Shown in pieces: positions 1 through 8,464 of a DNA stretch of 64,000 bases. Both the position numbers and the translations under genes were made by a program. The notes under the pieces were generated by a model. It was not told where the DNA came from. It did no database searches and was given only the letters and a program-made list of their open reading frames with translations. The stretch lies in NCBI GenBank assembly GCA_035326425.1, contig DAOLFG010000005.1, forward strand, positions 62,001 through 126,000. The letters run 5' to 3'. Position 1 is the first letter of the stretch, and each line of letters starts with the position of its first letter. This stretch comes from CALKJU01 sp035326425 (GTDB lineage Bacteria > Pseudomonadota > Alphaproteobacteria > Geminicoccales > Geminicoccaceae).

Positions 1-2
1 TC

Positions 3-2612
3 GAGACGCAGCGGATCGAGTCGGAGAAGATCAAGGGCTTCGGCTCGCGGAGCGAGATCTGGCTGGTCACCGGCGAGGGCAGGGCGGAAGGCCGGTTCGA
101 GGCCCGCTCGGCCGCCGGGTTGACCCCGATGATCGGGCGCGAGCACGAGCTGCAGATGATGCTGCACCGCTGGGGGCTGGCCAGATCCGGCGAGGGCCAG
201 GTGCTGCTGCTGGTCGGCGAGGGCGGCATCGGCAAGTCGCGGCTGGTCGACACGCTCAACCGCGAGATGGTCGAGCAGCCGCACATCAGGCTGCGCTATT
301 TCTGCTCGCAGTTCTATGCCTCGACCGCCCTGCACCCGGTGATCGACCAGGTCCGCCGAGCGGCGGGGCTCACGCGGCTGGACGATGCCACGGTCCAGCG
401 GGAGCGGCTGAACGGCCTCATCGAGGGCGAGGAGGATCCGAAGCGCGCCGGGGCCCTGCTCGCCACCCTGTGCTCGGTGCCGCTCGACGAACGCCAGCCG
501 ATCCAGGAGATGACGCCGCTCGAGCGCAAGCAGGCGACGTTCGAGCTGCTGCTGCGGCAGGCCGAGCGGCTGGCGGAGCGGCTGCCGCTCCTGATCCTGT
601 TCGAGGATGCCCACTGGATCGATCCGACGACGTCGGAGCTGCTGGCGATGTTCGTCGACCGTGTCCGCAGGCTGCCGGCATTGCTGGTGATCACCGGCCG
701 GCCGGAGTTCGCACCGCCCTGGAAGGCCCAGCCGCACATCACCTCGCTGCAGCTCGGCCGGTTCAGCCGCCAGCAGGCCGTCGACCTGATCGGCCGCGTC
801 ACTGGTGGGCGGAAGCTGCCGCCGGAGGTGGTCCAGCTCATTCTGGACAAGACCGACGGCGTGCCGCTGTTCGTCGAGGAATTGACCAAGGCGCTGATCG
901 AGACGGGTGCCCTCAGCTCGCGCGGCGACAACCTGCTGCTGACCGGGCCGCTGCCCTCGATCTCGATCCCGTCGACGCTGCACGACTCGCTGATGGCGAG
1001 ACTGGACCGGCTGTCCACCATCAAGGAGGTGGCGCTGTGGGCTTCCGCCCTCGGCCGCAGCTTCACCCTCGACCAGCTCGCCGCCGTGGCGCCGCTGGAG
1101 CGGGACGAGATCTGCAGGGCGCTGGAGAAGCTGGTCGACGCCGAGATGGTCTACCGGCACGGGCTCTGGGCCGACGAGATCTACGAGTTCAAGCACGCCC
1201 TGGTGCAGGAGGCGGCCTATCTCAGCATGCTGCGCGCCCGCCGCCAGCAGATGCATGCGCGCATCGGCCATGTGCTCGAGGAGACCTTCCCCGAGATCGC
1301 CGCCGGCCAGCCCGAGATCCTGGCGCACCACTACGGCGAGGGCGGCGTCAGCGACAAGGCGTGGGAGTACGAGCTGCGCGCCGGCGACGCTGCCGCGGCG
1401 CGCTATGCCTCGCCCGAGGCGCGCACACGCTACACGAGGGCGCGCGAGCTGGCCCGCCAGCTTCCGCCGAGCCCGCGCGCCAAGCGCCGCGAGCTGAAGG
1501 CGATCCTCAAATGCGCCTCGATCGCCTTCGGAAAGGCCCAGATCGAGGCGGACCTGCGCGAGCTGCAGCACGCCAGGTCCATCGCCGGAGAGCTGGAGCA
1601 CGAGCCGCGGCTGGCCCAGGTCCACTACTGGATCGGTCGCCTCGACTATGTCGCCGGCCGGTTCGACAGCGCCGTCGAGCAGGCGGGCCAGTCCCTGGCC
1701 ATCGCCGACCGGCTGGAGGACCATCGCCAGTCGGCTTCGGCTGCCAACCTGCTGGCACGCATCCATTGCCTGCGCGGCGAGCCGGCAAAGGGCATCGCCT
1801 ACGCCCAGCGCAACACCGGCCAGATGCGCCAGATCGGCAACCGGATCGAGGAGGCCGCCATCACCGGCGTGCTGGCCTTCGCCCTGGCGCTCGCCGCCCG
1901 CTTCGACGAGGCACAGGCGGCCGGGGAGCGGGCGCGGGCGCTGTCGGATCGGCTGGACCATCTGCCGACCCAGGCCGCCTGCCATTTCTTCAAGGGCGTC
2001 TCGCATGGCTGGCAGGGCGACATCGAGGTGGCCGACTTGTGCTTCGAGCAGGCGCTCGGGCTCGCCGACAAATCGGGCGACGCCTTCCGCCGGTATGTGA
2101 TCCACGGCTGGCGCGGCGAAGCCCTGCTGCGCGTCGGCGAGCTCGACCGGGCGGCCGGGGATCTCGCCGCCTGCCAGGAGCTCGCCGAGCGGATCGGCAG
2201 CGAGTTCCATCGCGGCGGCTTCATGGCGCTGCGGGCCGAGACCATGCTGCGCAGCGGTGACGCCGATGGCGCGTTGCGCCTGGCCTCGGACGCCCTCGGG
2301 CTCGCCGAGGCCTCGCAGCAGGCATGGAGCATCTCGCTGGCCCTGCGCAGCCGTGCCGAGGCGCTGGTGGCGACCGCCGCCGGCAGCGCCGAAGAGTCGT
2401 TGGCGATGCTGCGGCGGGCAGCCGAGATCCAGGCCGACCAGGATCTCGTCTGCGACCTGGCCTGGACGGGCTTGGCGCTGGCCCGGGCACTGGACGCCAT
2501 CGGCGACCGCATCGGCAGCGACGCCGAGCTGGCGCGGGCGCGCCGCACATTCGGCCAGGCCGGCATGCACCGGGCACTGAATTCCATGACGAACGACGTT
2601 GCCATCGGCTGA
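3..2612 (+). CDS. AAA-ATPase/TPR signalling protein, C-terminal part (5' end outside window)
   Basis: The reading frame is open from base 3, so the gene begins upstream; the first ATG/TTG codons near 120 are internal. The visible part opens with a stretch ending in 'TPMIGREHELQ', which is the usual junction between a class III cyclase domain and an ATPase module. It continues with a Walker A (GEGGIGKSRL), a Walker B-like LLILFEDAHW, and then about 450 residues of alpha-helical TPR-like repeats. Proteins of this shape are normally adenylate/guanylate cyclase-AAA-TPR fusions of more than 1000 residues, or AfsR/MalT-like regulators. The cyclase domain itself is not visible, so that part is inference from architecture. 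It is followed after about 50 bases by a patatin-like gene on the same strand. Confidence 0.8.
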   Translation, partial: ETQRIESEKIKGFGSRSEIWLVTGEGRAEGRFEARSAAGLTPMIGREHELQMMLHRWGLARSGEGQVLLLVGEGGIGKSRLVDTLNREMVEQPHIRLRYFCSQFYASTALHPVIDQVRRAAGLTRLDDATVQRERLNGLIEGEEDPKRAGALLATLCSVPLDERQPIQEMTPLERKQATFELLLRQAERLAERLPLLILFEDAHWIDPTTSELLAMFVDRVRRLPALLVITGRPEFAPPWKAQPHITSLQLGRFSRQQAVDLIGRVTGGRKLPPEVVQLILDKTDGVPLFVEELTKALIETGALSSRGDNLLLTGPLPSISIPSTLHDSLMARLDRLSTIKEVALWASALGRSFTLDQLAAVAPLERDEICRALEKLVDAEMVYRHGLWADEIYEFKHALVQEAAYLSMLRARRQQMHARIGHVLEETFPEIAAGQPEILAHHYGEGGVSDKAWEYELRAGDAAAARYASPEARTRYTRARELARQLPPSPRAKRRELKAILKCASIAFGKAQIEADLRELQHARSIAGELEHEPRLAQVHYWIGRLDYVAGRFDSAVEQAGQSLAIADRLEDHRQSASAANLLARIHCLRGEPAKGIAYAQRNTGQMRQIGNRIEEAAITGVLAFALALAARFDEAQAAGERARALSDRLDHLPTQAACHFFKGVSHGWQGDIEVADLCFEQALGLADKSGDAFRRYVIHGWRGEALLRVGELDRAAGDLAACQELAERIGSEFHRGGFMALRAETMLRSGDADGALRLASDALGLAEASQQAWSISLALRSRAEALVATAAGSAEESLAMLRRAAEIQADQDLVCDLAWTGLALARALDAIGDRIGSDAELARARRTFGQAGMHRALNSMTNDVAIG

Positions 2613-2663
2613 AGTGCCGTCGGGCGTCGTCACGATTTTTTTGTCGTCGATTGGAGAGAACCT

Positions 2664-4058
2664 ATGGCAGATCAGACCCGTCTCGATTCCGACAAATCCG
2701 AGGAGCTGGAGCGCGAACGCGTCGCGCTCGTCCTGGGCGGCGGCGCGCCGACCCTGACATTGCAGGCGGGCGCCCTGGTGGCGCTGGACGAGGAGGGCGT
2801 CGAGTTCGACGTCATCTCGACCTCGGGTGCCGGCATGCTGGTCGGGCTGCTCTATGCGGCCCCCAAGGGCAAGTCGCGACAGGAGGCGCTGAAGGCGACC
2901 GTCGATCTCGGCGTCCACGACGCCATCTACGATCTGTTCCCGATCAACTACAAGGTCTTCTGCAAGCCCGGTCCCCTGGCATCGATGTATTACAGGGCGA
3001 CAATGCCTTTCATAGAAGCCTTGCCGAAGTCCAATTCCCAGGAGCGCTACCTGAGAGATCTCGTGCATCTCTGGACTGCGGCGTGGTCGCCTTCCAGCCT
3101 ATTGCCGAGCAGCCTGGGCATGTGCGAGGCCGCACCATGGCTCGAGGAGGTCGTCGACTTCACCGCGTTGAAGAAATTCCCGCCTCAATTCTACCTGAAT
3201 GCATGGAACATTTTCGAAAAGAAGATGCGCGTGTTCGACAAGGAGCACCTGTCCCCGGCACATTTCAGGGCCGGCCTGGCATTTCCGCTGATCTATCCGC
3301 CCTACGAGCTCGACGGTGATTTCTATATCGAGGGCTCGGCGATGGATACGCTGAACCTGGCCGGGCTGCTGCGCTACGACAGCGCATTCGATGGTGAGTA
3401 CGACCGCCGCCTCGTCGAGCAGCTCACGGCCGTCTTCGGCGAGATCGAGCGGGCGACCGGCCGCGGCAACGGCAAGTCCGCCCAGCGGCTCGTGGATTCG
3501 GCGAAGAAGGCCGCGCGACGCCATGCCCTGGCGAGCATGAAGGGTGCCGCCGCCGATCGGCGGCGGCAGGGCCGGGCCGCCCCGGCAAGCGCCGAAGGAG
3601 ACGCCGTCCCGGCCGATCCGGTGCTGGAGGCCCAGTGCCGGAAGCTCGGCCAGAACCTCTACTGTCGCATGGCGCTGGAAGAGGAGAAGGCCAAGGCCGA
3701 GGGGATCAACGCCATCGACCGCATCGTGGCGTTCGACGTGCTGGGGACCGAGGCCCTGGTTCGCCGCCCGCGCAATCTCTACGACGCCTGGGTGCTGCAG
3801 ATGATCGTGCCGCTGGTGTCGCTGGCCAACCAGGAGATCGCCGAGTTCCGCGAGGACTTCGAGCAGAATCTCGGCGACGAGGATCGTATCCTCCATCTGC
3901 TCCACTTCGAGGAATTCGTGCGCGGACAGTGGGATACGGCGCTCGACTGGTCCTACAGCAATCTGAGCCGGCTGTACGAGGCCGGCTACAAGGCCGGCAA
4001 GGCGTTCGCCGCCGAGAAGAAATGGCTGCATCGGCCGAGGAAGGCCGCCGTCGCTTGA
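2664..4058 (+). CDS. Patatin-like phospholipase family protein with altered catalytic motifs
   Basis: 464 residues, with a GGAGAG ribosome site before the ATG. The N-terminal LVLGGGAP is the patatin oxyanion loop, but the usual R-G-x-x-H part is replaced by TLTLQAG. The nucleophile elbow, normally GxSxG, reads STSGA around Ser54. The second catalytic element, normally DGG/DGA after IDGxxYV, reads EGS at residues 223-225, so the catalytic Asp is a Glu. About 60 residues near 285-310 are Arg/Ala-rich and probably unstructured. Family membership (patatin/RssA fold) is well supported; hydrolase activity is doubtful. It may be co-transcribed with the ATPase/TPR gene just upstream, which suggests a role as regulated partner, but this is inference. 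Confidence 0.7.
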   Translation: MADQTRLDSDKSEELERERVALVLGGGAPTLTLQAGALVALDEEGVEFDVISTSGAGMLVGLLYAAPKGKSRQEALKATVDLGVHDAIYDLFPINYKVFCKPGPLASMYYRATMPFIEALPKSNSQERYLRDLVHLWTAAWSPSSLLPSSLGMCEAAPWLEEVVDFTALKKFPPQFYLNAWNIFEKKMRVFDKEHLSPAHFRAGLAFPLIYPPYELDGDFYIEGSAMDTLNLAGLLRYDSAFDGEYDRRLVEQLTAVFGEIERATGRGNGKSAQRLVDSAKKAARRHALASMKGAAADRRRQGRAAPASAEGDAVPADPVLEAQCRKLGQNLYCRMALEEEKAKAEGINAIDRIVAFDVLGTEALVRRPRNLYDAWVLQMIVPLVSLANQEIAEFREDFEQNLGDEDRILHLLHFEEFVRGQWDTALDWSYSNLSRLYEAGYKAGKAFAAEKKWLHRPRKAAVA

Positions 4059-4080
4059 ACGGATCGGCCGTCCATGTTAA

Positions 4081-4098
4081 TGACTGACCAGTCAGTCA
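4081..4098. promoter_or_regulatory. Palindromic TetR-type operator
   Basis: TGACTGAC-CA-GTCAGTCA has two perfect 8-base arms separated by 2 bases and ends 13 bases before the TetR start codon. This spacing and form are typical of a TetR-family autoregulatory operator, and it would control the whole downstream export operon. Confidence 0.75.
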
Positions 4099-4111
4099 CA
4101 ATGGTCGGCCG

Positions 4112-4747
4112 ATGTCTGCTCGCCCGCCCCGCCGCCGCCGCAAGGAGGCCCGTCCGCGCGAGATCCTCCGCGCCGCGCTCGAAACCTTCGCCGAGAAGGG
4201 CTTCGCCGCGGCGCGGCTCGAGGACGTGGCATTGCGGGCCGGCATCGGAAAGGGGACGCTCTACCTCTACTTTTCGAGCAAGGAGGAGCTGCTACGGGCG
4301 GTGGTGCGCGAGGCGCTGGTCCCCAACATCGCCCGCGCCGAACGCCTGGCCGCCCGCCATGCCGGCAGCTGTGCCGAGCTGCTCCGCCTGATCGTCGAGC
4401 TGGCGGGGCGACGCATCTCCCGGTCGAGGCTCAGCGCCCTTCCCAAGGTGGTGCTGGCCGAGGCCAGCAATTTCCCCGAGGTGGCGCGGTTCTATTTCGA
4501 CGAGGTCATCAGCCGCGGCTTCGGGCTCCTGGGTGGCATCGTCCGCCGCGGCATCGAGCAGGGCGAGTTCCGGCCCATCGATGCCGAGCACGCGGCCCGG
4601 CTGCTGATGGCGCCGCTGCTGTTCCTCGCGCTGTGGCGCCACTCCTTCGCGCGCGTGGCGCCGGGACCACTCGATCCGATCGCCTTCTGCCGCGCCCATC
4701 TCGACATGGCGCTGCACGGCCTGCTGCGCGAGCCCGGCAATGGCTGA
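4112..4747 (+). CDS. TetR/AcrR family transcriptional regulator
   Basis: 211 residues. The N-terminal helix-turn-helix is clear: REILRAALETFAEKGF, then LEDVALRAGIGKGTLYLYFSSKEELL, matching the TetR DNA-binding signature at residues 14-60. The C-terminal half is the helical ligand-binding domain of the CecR/YbiH-like type (ISRGFGLLGGIVRRGIEQGEF). It is the first gene of a TetR-HlyD-ATPase-permease operon laid out like ybhR/G/F/S systems and overlaps the HlyD gene by 8 bases. The palindrome at 4081-4098 is its likely operator, so it probably represses its own export operon until an inducing compound binds. Confidence 0.9.
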   Translation: MSARPPRRRRKEARPREILRAALETFAEKGFAAARLEDVALRAGIGKGTLYLYFSSKEELLRAVVREALVPNIARAERLAARHAGSCAELLRLIVELAGRRISRSRLSALPKVVLAEASNFPEVARFYFDEVISRGFGLLGGIVRRGIEQGEFRPIDAEHAARLLMAPLLFLALWRHSFARVAPGPLDPIAFCRAHLDMALHGLLREPGNG

Positions 4748-5693
4748 GATCATGGCCTGGCTGCAGGGGCTGCTGCTCGCGATCGGCATCGGTGGCACGG
4801 CGCGCGACGGCACCTGGGTGCAGGGTTATGCCGAGGGCGAGCAGATAAGGGTGGCCGCACCGTTGGAGGGCGAGCTGGCGATGCTGGCCGTCGAGCGCGG
4901 CGCCGCCGTCGAGGCCGGTGCCCCGCTGTTCGCGCTCGATCCCACCATCCAGCTGGCCGCGCGCGACGAGGCCCTGGCGAGGCTGCGGCGCGCCGAGGCC
5001 GACCTCGCCGACCTGCGCAAGGGCGAGCGCGACGAGGAGCTGGCCGCCATCGAGGCCCGCCAGGCCCAGGCCCAGGCCGATCTCGTCCTGGCCGAGCAGC
5101 GGCTGCGCCGCCAGGAGGAGCTGGTGAGATCCAGCGCCTCGGCCCGCGACCGGCTGGACGAGGCGACGGCCCAGGCCAAGAGCGACCGTGCGCTGGTCGA
5201 CCAGCTGGTGGCCGAGCTCGCCGTCGCCCGGCTGGGTGCCCGGTCCGACCGCATCGCCGCCGCCGGGCAGGAGGTGGCAGCCGCGACGGCCGCCCTCGCC
5301 GGCGCCGAGCACCTCCTGGCGGAACTGGCACCCACCGCCCCTGTCGCGGCCCGGGTCGAGGACACGCATTTCCGCCCCGGCGAGCGCGTGCCCGCCGGCA
5401 GGCCGGTGGTGAGCCTGCTGCCGCCCGGCAACATCAAGCTGCGCTTCTTCGTGCCCCAGGTTCTGCTGTCCCGGCTGTCGCAAGGCGCGCAGGTGGGCTG
5501 GACCTGCGACGGCTGCCCGCCCGATCTCGCGGCGACGGTCGGCTTCGTCAGCGGCGAGGCCGAGTTCACGCCGCCCGTCATCTACAGCATCGGCTCGCGC
5601 GACAAGCTCGTCTTCATGGTCGAGGCCAGGCCCGCCGCCGGCTTCCTGCCGCGTCCCGGCCAGCCGGTCGACGTGCGCCTGCCCGGGCCGTGA
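4740..5693 (+). CDS. HlyD-family periplasmic adaptor (membrane fusion protein)
   Basis: 317 residues. A short hydrophobic N-terminus (residues 5-20) anchors it in the inner membrane. A biotinyl-lipoyl half-domain follows (IRVAAPLEGELAMLAVERGAAV), then a long Ala/Glu/Arg/Gln-rich coiled coil at about 65-190, then the second lipoyl half and a beta-barrel (GERVPAGRPVVSLLPPGNIKLRFFVP). This is the YbhG/EmrA-like adaptor that bridges an inner-membrane transporter and an outer-membrane channel. No TolC homologue is visible in the window. It overlaps the TetR gene by 8 bases and the ATPase gene by 4 (GTGA). Confidence 0.88.
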   Translation: MAEIMAWLQGLLLAIGIGGTARDGTWVQGYAEGEQIRVAAPLEGELAMLAVERGAAVEAGAPLFALDPTIQLAARDEALARLRRAEADLADLRKGERDEELAAIEARQAQAQADLVLAEQRLRRQEELVRSSASARDRLDEATAQAKSDRALVDQLVAELAVARLGARSDRIAAAGQEVAAATAALAGAEHLLAELAPTAPVAARVEDTHFRPGERVPAGRPVVSLLPPGNIKLRFFVPQVLLSRLSQGAQVGWTCDGCPPDLAATVGFVSGEAEFTPPVIYSIGSRDKLVFMVEARPAAGFLPRPGQPVDVRLPGP

Positions 5694-6610
5694 GCGAGCC
5701 CCTGGCCATCGACGTGCACGGGCTGGCCAAGAGCTTCGGCGGCCGCAGCGTCGTGCGGGACTTCTCGCTCGCCGTGCCCAGGGGCGAGGTCTGGGGGTTC
5801 CTCGGTCCCAACGGCAGCGGCAAGACCACCACCATCCGCATGCTGTGCGGCCTCCTGAAGCCGGACGCGGGCAGCGGCACCTGCCTCGGCTTCGACGTCA
5901 TCCGCGAGAGCGAGGCCATCAAGCTGCGCACCGGCTACATGACGCAGCGGTTCAGCTTCTACGAGGATCTCACCGTTGCCGAGAACCTCGACTTCGTCGC
6001 CAGGCTCTATTCCGTGCCGCTGCGCAGGCAGGCGGTCGACCGCACCATCGCCGCCCTGGGCCTCGGCCATCGCCGCGGCCAGCTCGCCGGCCAGCTTTCC
6101 GGCGGCTGGAAGCAGCGGCTGGCCCTGGCCGCCTGCATGATGCACGAGCCGGCGCTGCTGCTGCTCGACGAGCCCACGGCCGGCGTCGACCCGCAGGCCC
6201 GCCGCGACTTCTGGGAGAAGATCCACGAGCTCGCCGGAACCGGCATCACCGTGCTGGTCAGCACCCACTACATGGACGAGGCCGAGCGATGCGACCGCAT
6301 CGTCTACCTGGCCTACGGCACCGTGCTGGCGCAGGGCACGGTGGCGGAGGTCGTGCGCGGTGCCGGCCTGACGACGCGGATCGCCAGCGGCGGCGGCGTG
6401 CGCGGCCTGTCGGTCGGGCTGGCGGGGATCGACGGCATCCAGACCGCCCTGTTCGGCACCCATCTGCATGTCAGCGCCGCGAGCGCCGAGCGGCTGCGGC
6501 AGGCGCTGGCGCCGTTCGAGACGGCACCCGGCATCGCCTGGCAGGAAGCCGAGCCCAGCCTCGAGGACGTCTTCATCCACTTGATGGCGCCCTACCGCGA
6601 GAAGACGTGA
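5690..6610 (+). CDS. ABC-2 type exporter, ATP-binding protein
   Basis: 306 residues, GTG start inside the stop codon of the adaptor gene. It has all ATPase landmarks: Walker A GPNGSGKTT (about 42-50), Q-loop YMTQRF, signature LSGGWKQRLALA, Walker B LLLLDEPTAGVDPQ and H-loop VSTHYMDEAERC. The class is the CcmA/YbhF (DrrA-like) multidrug ATPase, but with one nucleotide-binding domain where E. coli YbhF has two. It pairs with the permease that starts one base before its own stop codon ends. The exported substrate is unknown; drugs, cations or lipids are all possible for this family. Confidence 0.9.
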   Translation: MSEPLAIDVHGLAKSFGGRSVVRDFSLAVPRGEVWGFLGPNGSGKTTTIRMLCGLLKPDAGSGTCLGFDVIRESEAIKLRTGYMTQRFSFYEDLTVAENLDFVARLYSVPLRRQAVDRTIAALGLGHRRGQLAGQLSGGWKQRLALAACMMHEPALLLLDEPTAGVDPQARRDFWEKIHELAGTGITVLVSTHYMDEAERCDRIVYLAYGTVLAQGTVAEVVRGAGLTTRIASGGGVRGLSVGLAGIDGIQTALFGTHLHVSAASAERLRQALAPFETAPGIAWQEAEPSLEDVFIHLMAPYREKT

Positions 6611-7743
6611 TGGCCCTGCCTTCGCCGAGCCGCATCCTGGCCATGATGCTGAAGGAGCTGATCCAGATGCGCCGCGACCGGCTCACCTTCGGCATGATGC
6701 TTGGCGTGCCGGTGATGCAGCTGCTGCTGTTCGGCTACGCCATCAACACCGATCCGCAATATCTCCCCGCCGCCGTCCAGATCCGCGACCACAGCCCGTT
6801 CGCCCGCAGCTTCGTGGCCGCGCTCGGGAATACCCGCTATTTCCGCATCGTCGGCAGCGTGGCGAGCGAGGCCGAGGCCGATGCCGTCCTCGACCGCGGC
6901 GAGGCCATGTTCGTCGTGACGATTCCCGAGGACTTCTCGCGCGACCTCGTCCGCGGTGATCGACCCGCGCTGTTGGTCGAGGTCGACGCCACCGATCCGG
7001 TGGCCGCCGGCAATGCGGTCAGCGCCTTGAACGAGCTGGCCCGCACTGCCCTCGACCGCGATCTCGACGGCACGCTGGCCGACCTGCGCGCCGGCGAGCC
7101 GCCGTTCGATCTCGTGCTGCACCGCCGCTACAATCCCGAGCGCACTACCGCCTACAACGTCGTGCCGGGCCTGCTGGGCGTCATCCTGACCATGACCATG
7201 GTGCTGATGACGGCGCTCGCCGTCACGCGCGAGACCGAGCGGGGTACCATGGAGAACCTGCTGGCCATGCCGCTGCGGCCGGGAGAGGTGATGCTGGGCA
7301 AGATCCTGCCCTACGTCGCCGTCGGCTACGTGCAGGTGACGGTGGTGCTGCTGGCTGCCCGTTACCTCTTCGGCGTGCCGATGCTGGGATCGCTGCTGCT
7401 GCTGTCGGTGGCGCTGCTGGCCTTCATCGGCGCCAACCTCGCCGTCGGCTTCACCTTCTCGACGCTGGCGCGCAACCAGCTCCAGGCCATGCAGCTCACC
7501 TTCTTCTTCTTTCTGCCCTCGATCCTGCTCTCGGGCTTCATGTTCCCGTTCGCCGGCATGCCCGGCTGGGCACAGGTGATCGGCGAGGTGCTGCCGCTCA
7601 CCCATTTCGTGCGTATCGTCCGCGGTGTCCTCCTCAAGGGCAACGGCTTCGCCGAGATCTGGCCCAACGTCTGGCCGCTGCTGCTGTTCATGACCGTCGT
7701 CTCGACCGTGGCGCTGAAGCGGTACCGGCGGACGTTGGATTGA
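6610..7743 (+). CDS. ABC-2 type exporter permease (YbhS/YbhR-like)
   Basis: 377 residues. The ATG at 6610 overlaps the ATPase stop by one base (TGATG), so this start is preferred over upstream in-frame codons that lie inside the ATPase gene. There is one membrane segment near the N-terminus (MMLGVPVMQLLLFGYAIN), a large periplasmic domain of about 130 residues, then five membrane segments, with the ABC-2 signature around ERGTMENLLAMPLRPGEVMLGKILPY. It works as a dimer with the ATPase and the HlyD protein as the last gene of the TetR-controlled operon. Confidence 0.9.
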   Translation: MALPSPSRILAMMLKELIQMRRDRLTFGMMLGVPVMQLLLFGYAINTDPQYLPAAVQIRDHSPFARSFVAALGNTRYFRIVGSVASEAEADAVLDRGEAMFVVTIPEDFSRDLVRGDRPALLVEVDATDPVAAGNAVSALNELARTALDRDLDGTLADLRAGEPPFDLVLHRRYNPERTTAYNVVPGLLGVILTMTMVLMTALAVTRETERGTMENLLAMPLRPGEVMLGKILPYVAVGYVQVTVVLLAARYLFGVPMLGSLLLLSVALLAFIGANLAVGFTFSTLARNQLQAMQLTFFFFLPSILLSGFMFPFAGMPGWAQVIGEVLPLTHFVRIVRGVLLKGNGFAEIWPNVWPLLLFMTVVSTVALKRYRRTLD

Positions 7744-7778
7744 TGCAGGCGATTTGCTGGCACCGAGATGCCTGCATC
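7742..7778. promoter_or_regulatory. Inverted repeat between export operon and toxin-antitoxin genes
   Basis: GATGCAGGC (7742-7750) and GCCTGCATC (7770-7778) are perfect 9-base arms with a 19-base loop. The repeat starts on the permease stop codon and ends 31 bases before the antitoxin ATG. FitAB/VapBC pairs bind inverted repeats at their own promoter, so this is a candidate operator. It could also act as a weak terminator for the export operon, although no T-run follows. Confidence 0.4.
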
Positions 7779-7809
7779 GCTATGCTTGCCGGGATGGTGT
7801 GAGGGACCG

Positions 7810-8046
7810 ATGGCGCAGCTGACTGTCAGGAACGTCGACGACAAGGTCTACGAGACCCTCAAGGCCCGTGCCGCACGCAATCATCGCTCGCTCGAGGCGG
7901 AGGTCCGGACCTTACTCGAGAAGGCAGCACGCGATGAACGCCGTGAGGAATTCCTGCGCTGGACGGCAGCGCTCAGGGAAGAAATTCGGCCGCACTATTC
8001 CGGCAATGCGACGGCCGACATCCGCGAGGAACGCGACTCGCGGTGA
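7810..8046 (+). CDS. FitA/VapB-type ribbon-helix-helix antitoxin
   Basis: 78 residues. The start at 7810 (ATGGCGCAGCTG) is chosen over the in-frame ATG at 7768 because the protein family begins with the beta-strand AQLTVRNVDDKVYETLKARAA. That strand plus the following helices form the ribbon-helix-helix DNA-binding domain. The acidic, charged C-terminus (REEFLRWTAALREEIRP) would wrap the toxin. It overlaps the toxin gene by 4 bases (GTGA), the usual coupling of antitoxin before toxin. Confidence 0.88.
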   Translation: MAQLTVRNVDDKVYETLKARAARNHRSLEAEVRTLLEKAARDERREEFLRWTAALREEIRPHYSGNATADIREERDSR

Positions 8047-8462
8047 TCGTACTCGATGCCAGCGTCGCGGTCGCATGGTTTCTGCCGGAACAACATGCAA
8101 GCTTCGCCGCCGGGCTCGTCGCTGCTCGCCGTGAGCTGACAGCTCCCGACATCATTGTCGCCGAGGTCGGCAACGCGTTGGCGAAGGCGTTCCGGCGGGG
8201 AGACATCAAGCAGCCGAAGGTCGTCGCCGCGATCCAGCATCTGTTGAGCGGCATCGTGGAACTGCAGCCTTCAGTACCTTTGCTGTCGGATGCAGCCGAT
8301 CTTGCGTGTCGCCTTCGTTGCTCTGTTTACGACGCGGCATATCTGGAACTCGCCCGCCGCCGACGTATCCCCATCGTAACGGACGATGCACGGCTTGCCG
8401 AGATTGCCGGCTCGATCAACGTCCGTGTTCACCGTCCCGGCGACGGCACGCTTCCCATCTGA
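8043..8462 (+). CDS. PIN-domain toxin ribonuclease (VapC/FitB-type)
   Basis: 139 residues. The acidic PIN active site is complete: Asp5 (VLDASVAV), Glu41 (VAEVGNAL), Asp97 (YDAAYLELA) and Asp114/115 (VTDDARL). Such proteins are Mg-dependent ribonucleases, many cutting tRNA or rRNA, held inactive by the antitoxin encoded just upstream. The GTG start overlaps the antitoxin stop codon. The gene converges on the nitrile-hydratase-like genes with only 2 bases between stop codons. Confidence 0.9.
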   Translation: MIVLDASVAVAWFLPEQHASFAAGLVAARRELTAPDIIVAEVGNALAKAFRRGDIKQPKVVAAIQHLLSGIVELQPSVPLLSDAADLACRLRCSVYDAAYLELARRRRIPIVTDDARLAEIAGSINVRVHRPGDGTLPI

Positions 8463-8464
8463 CG

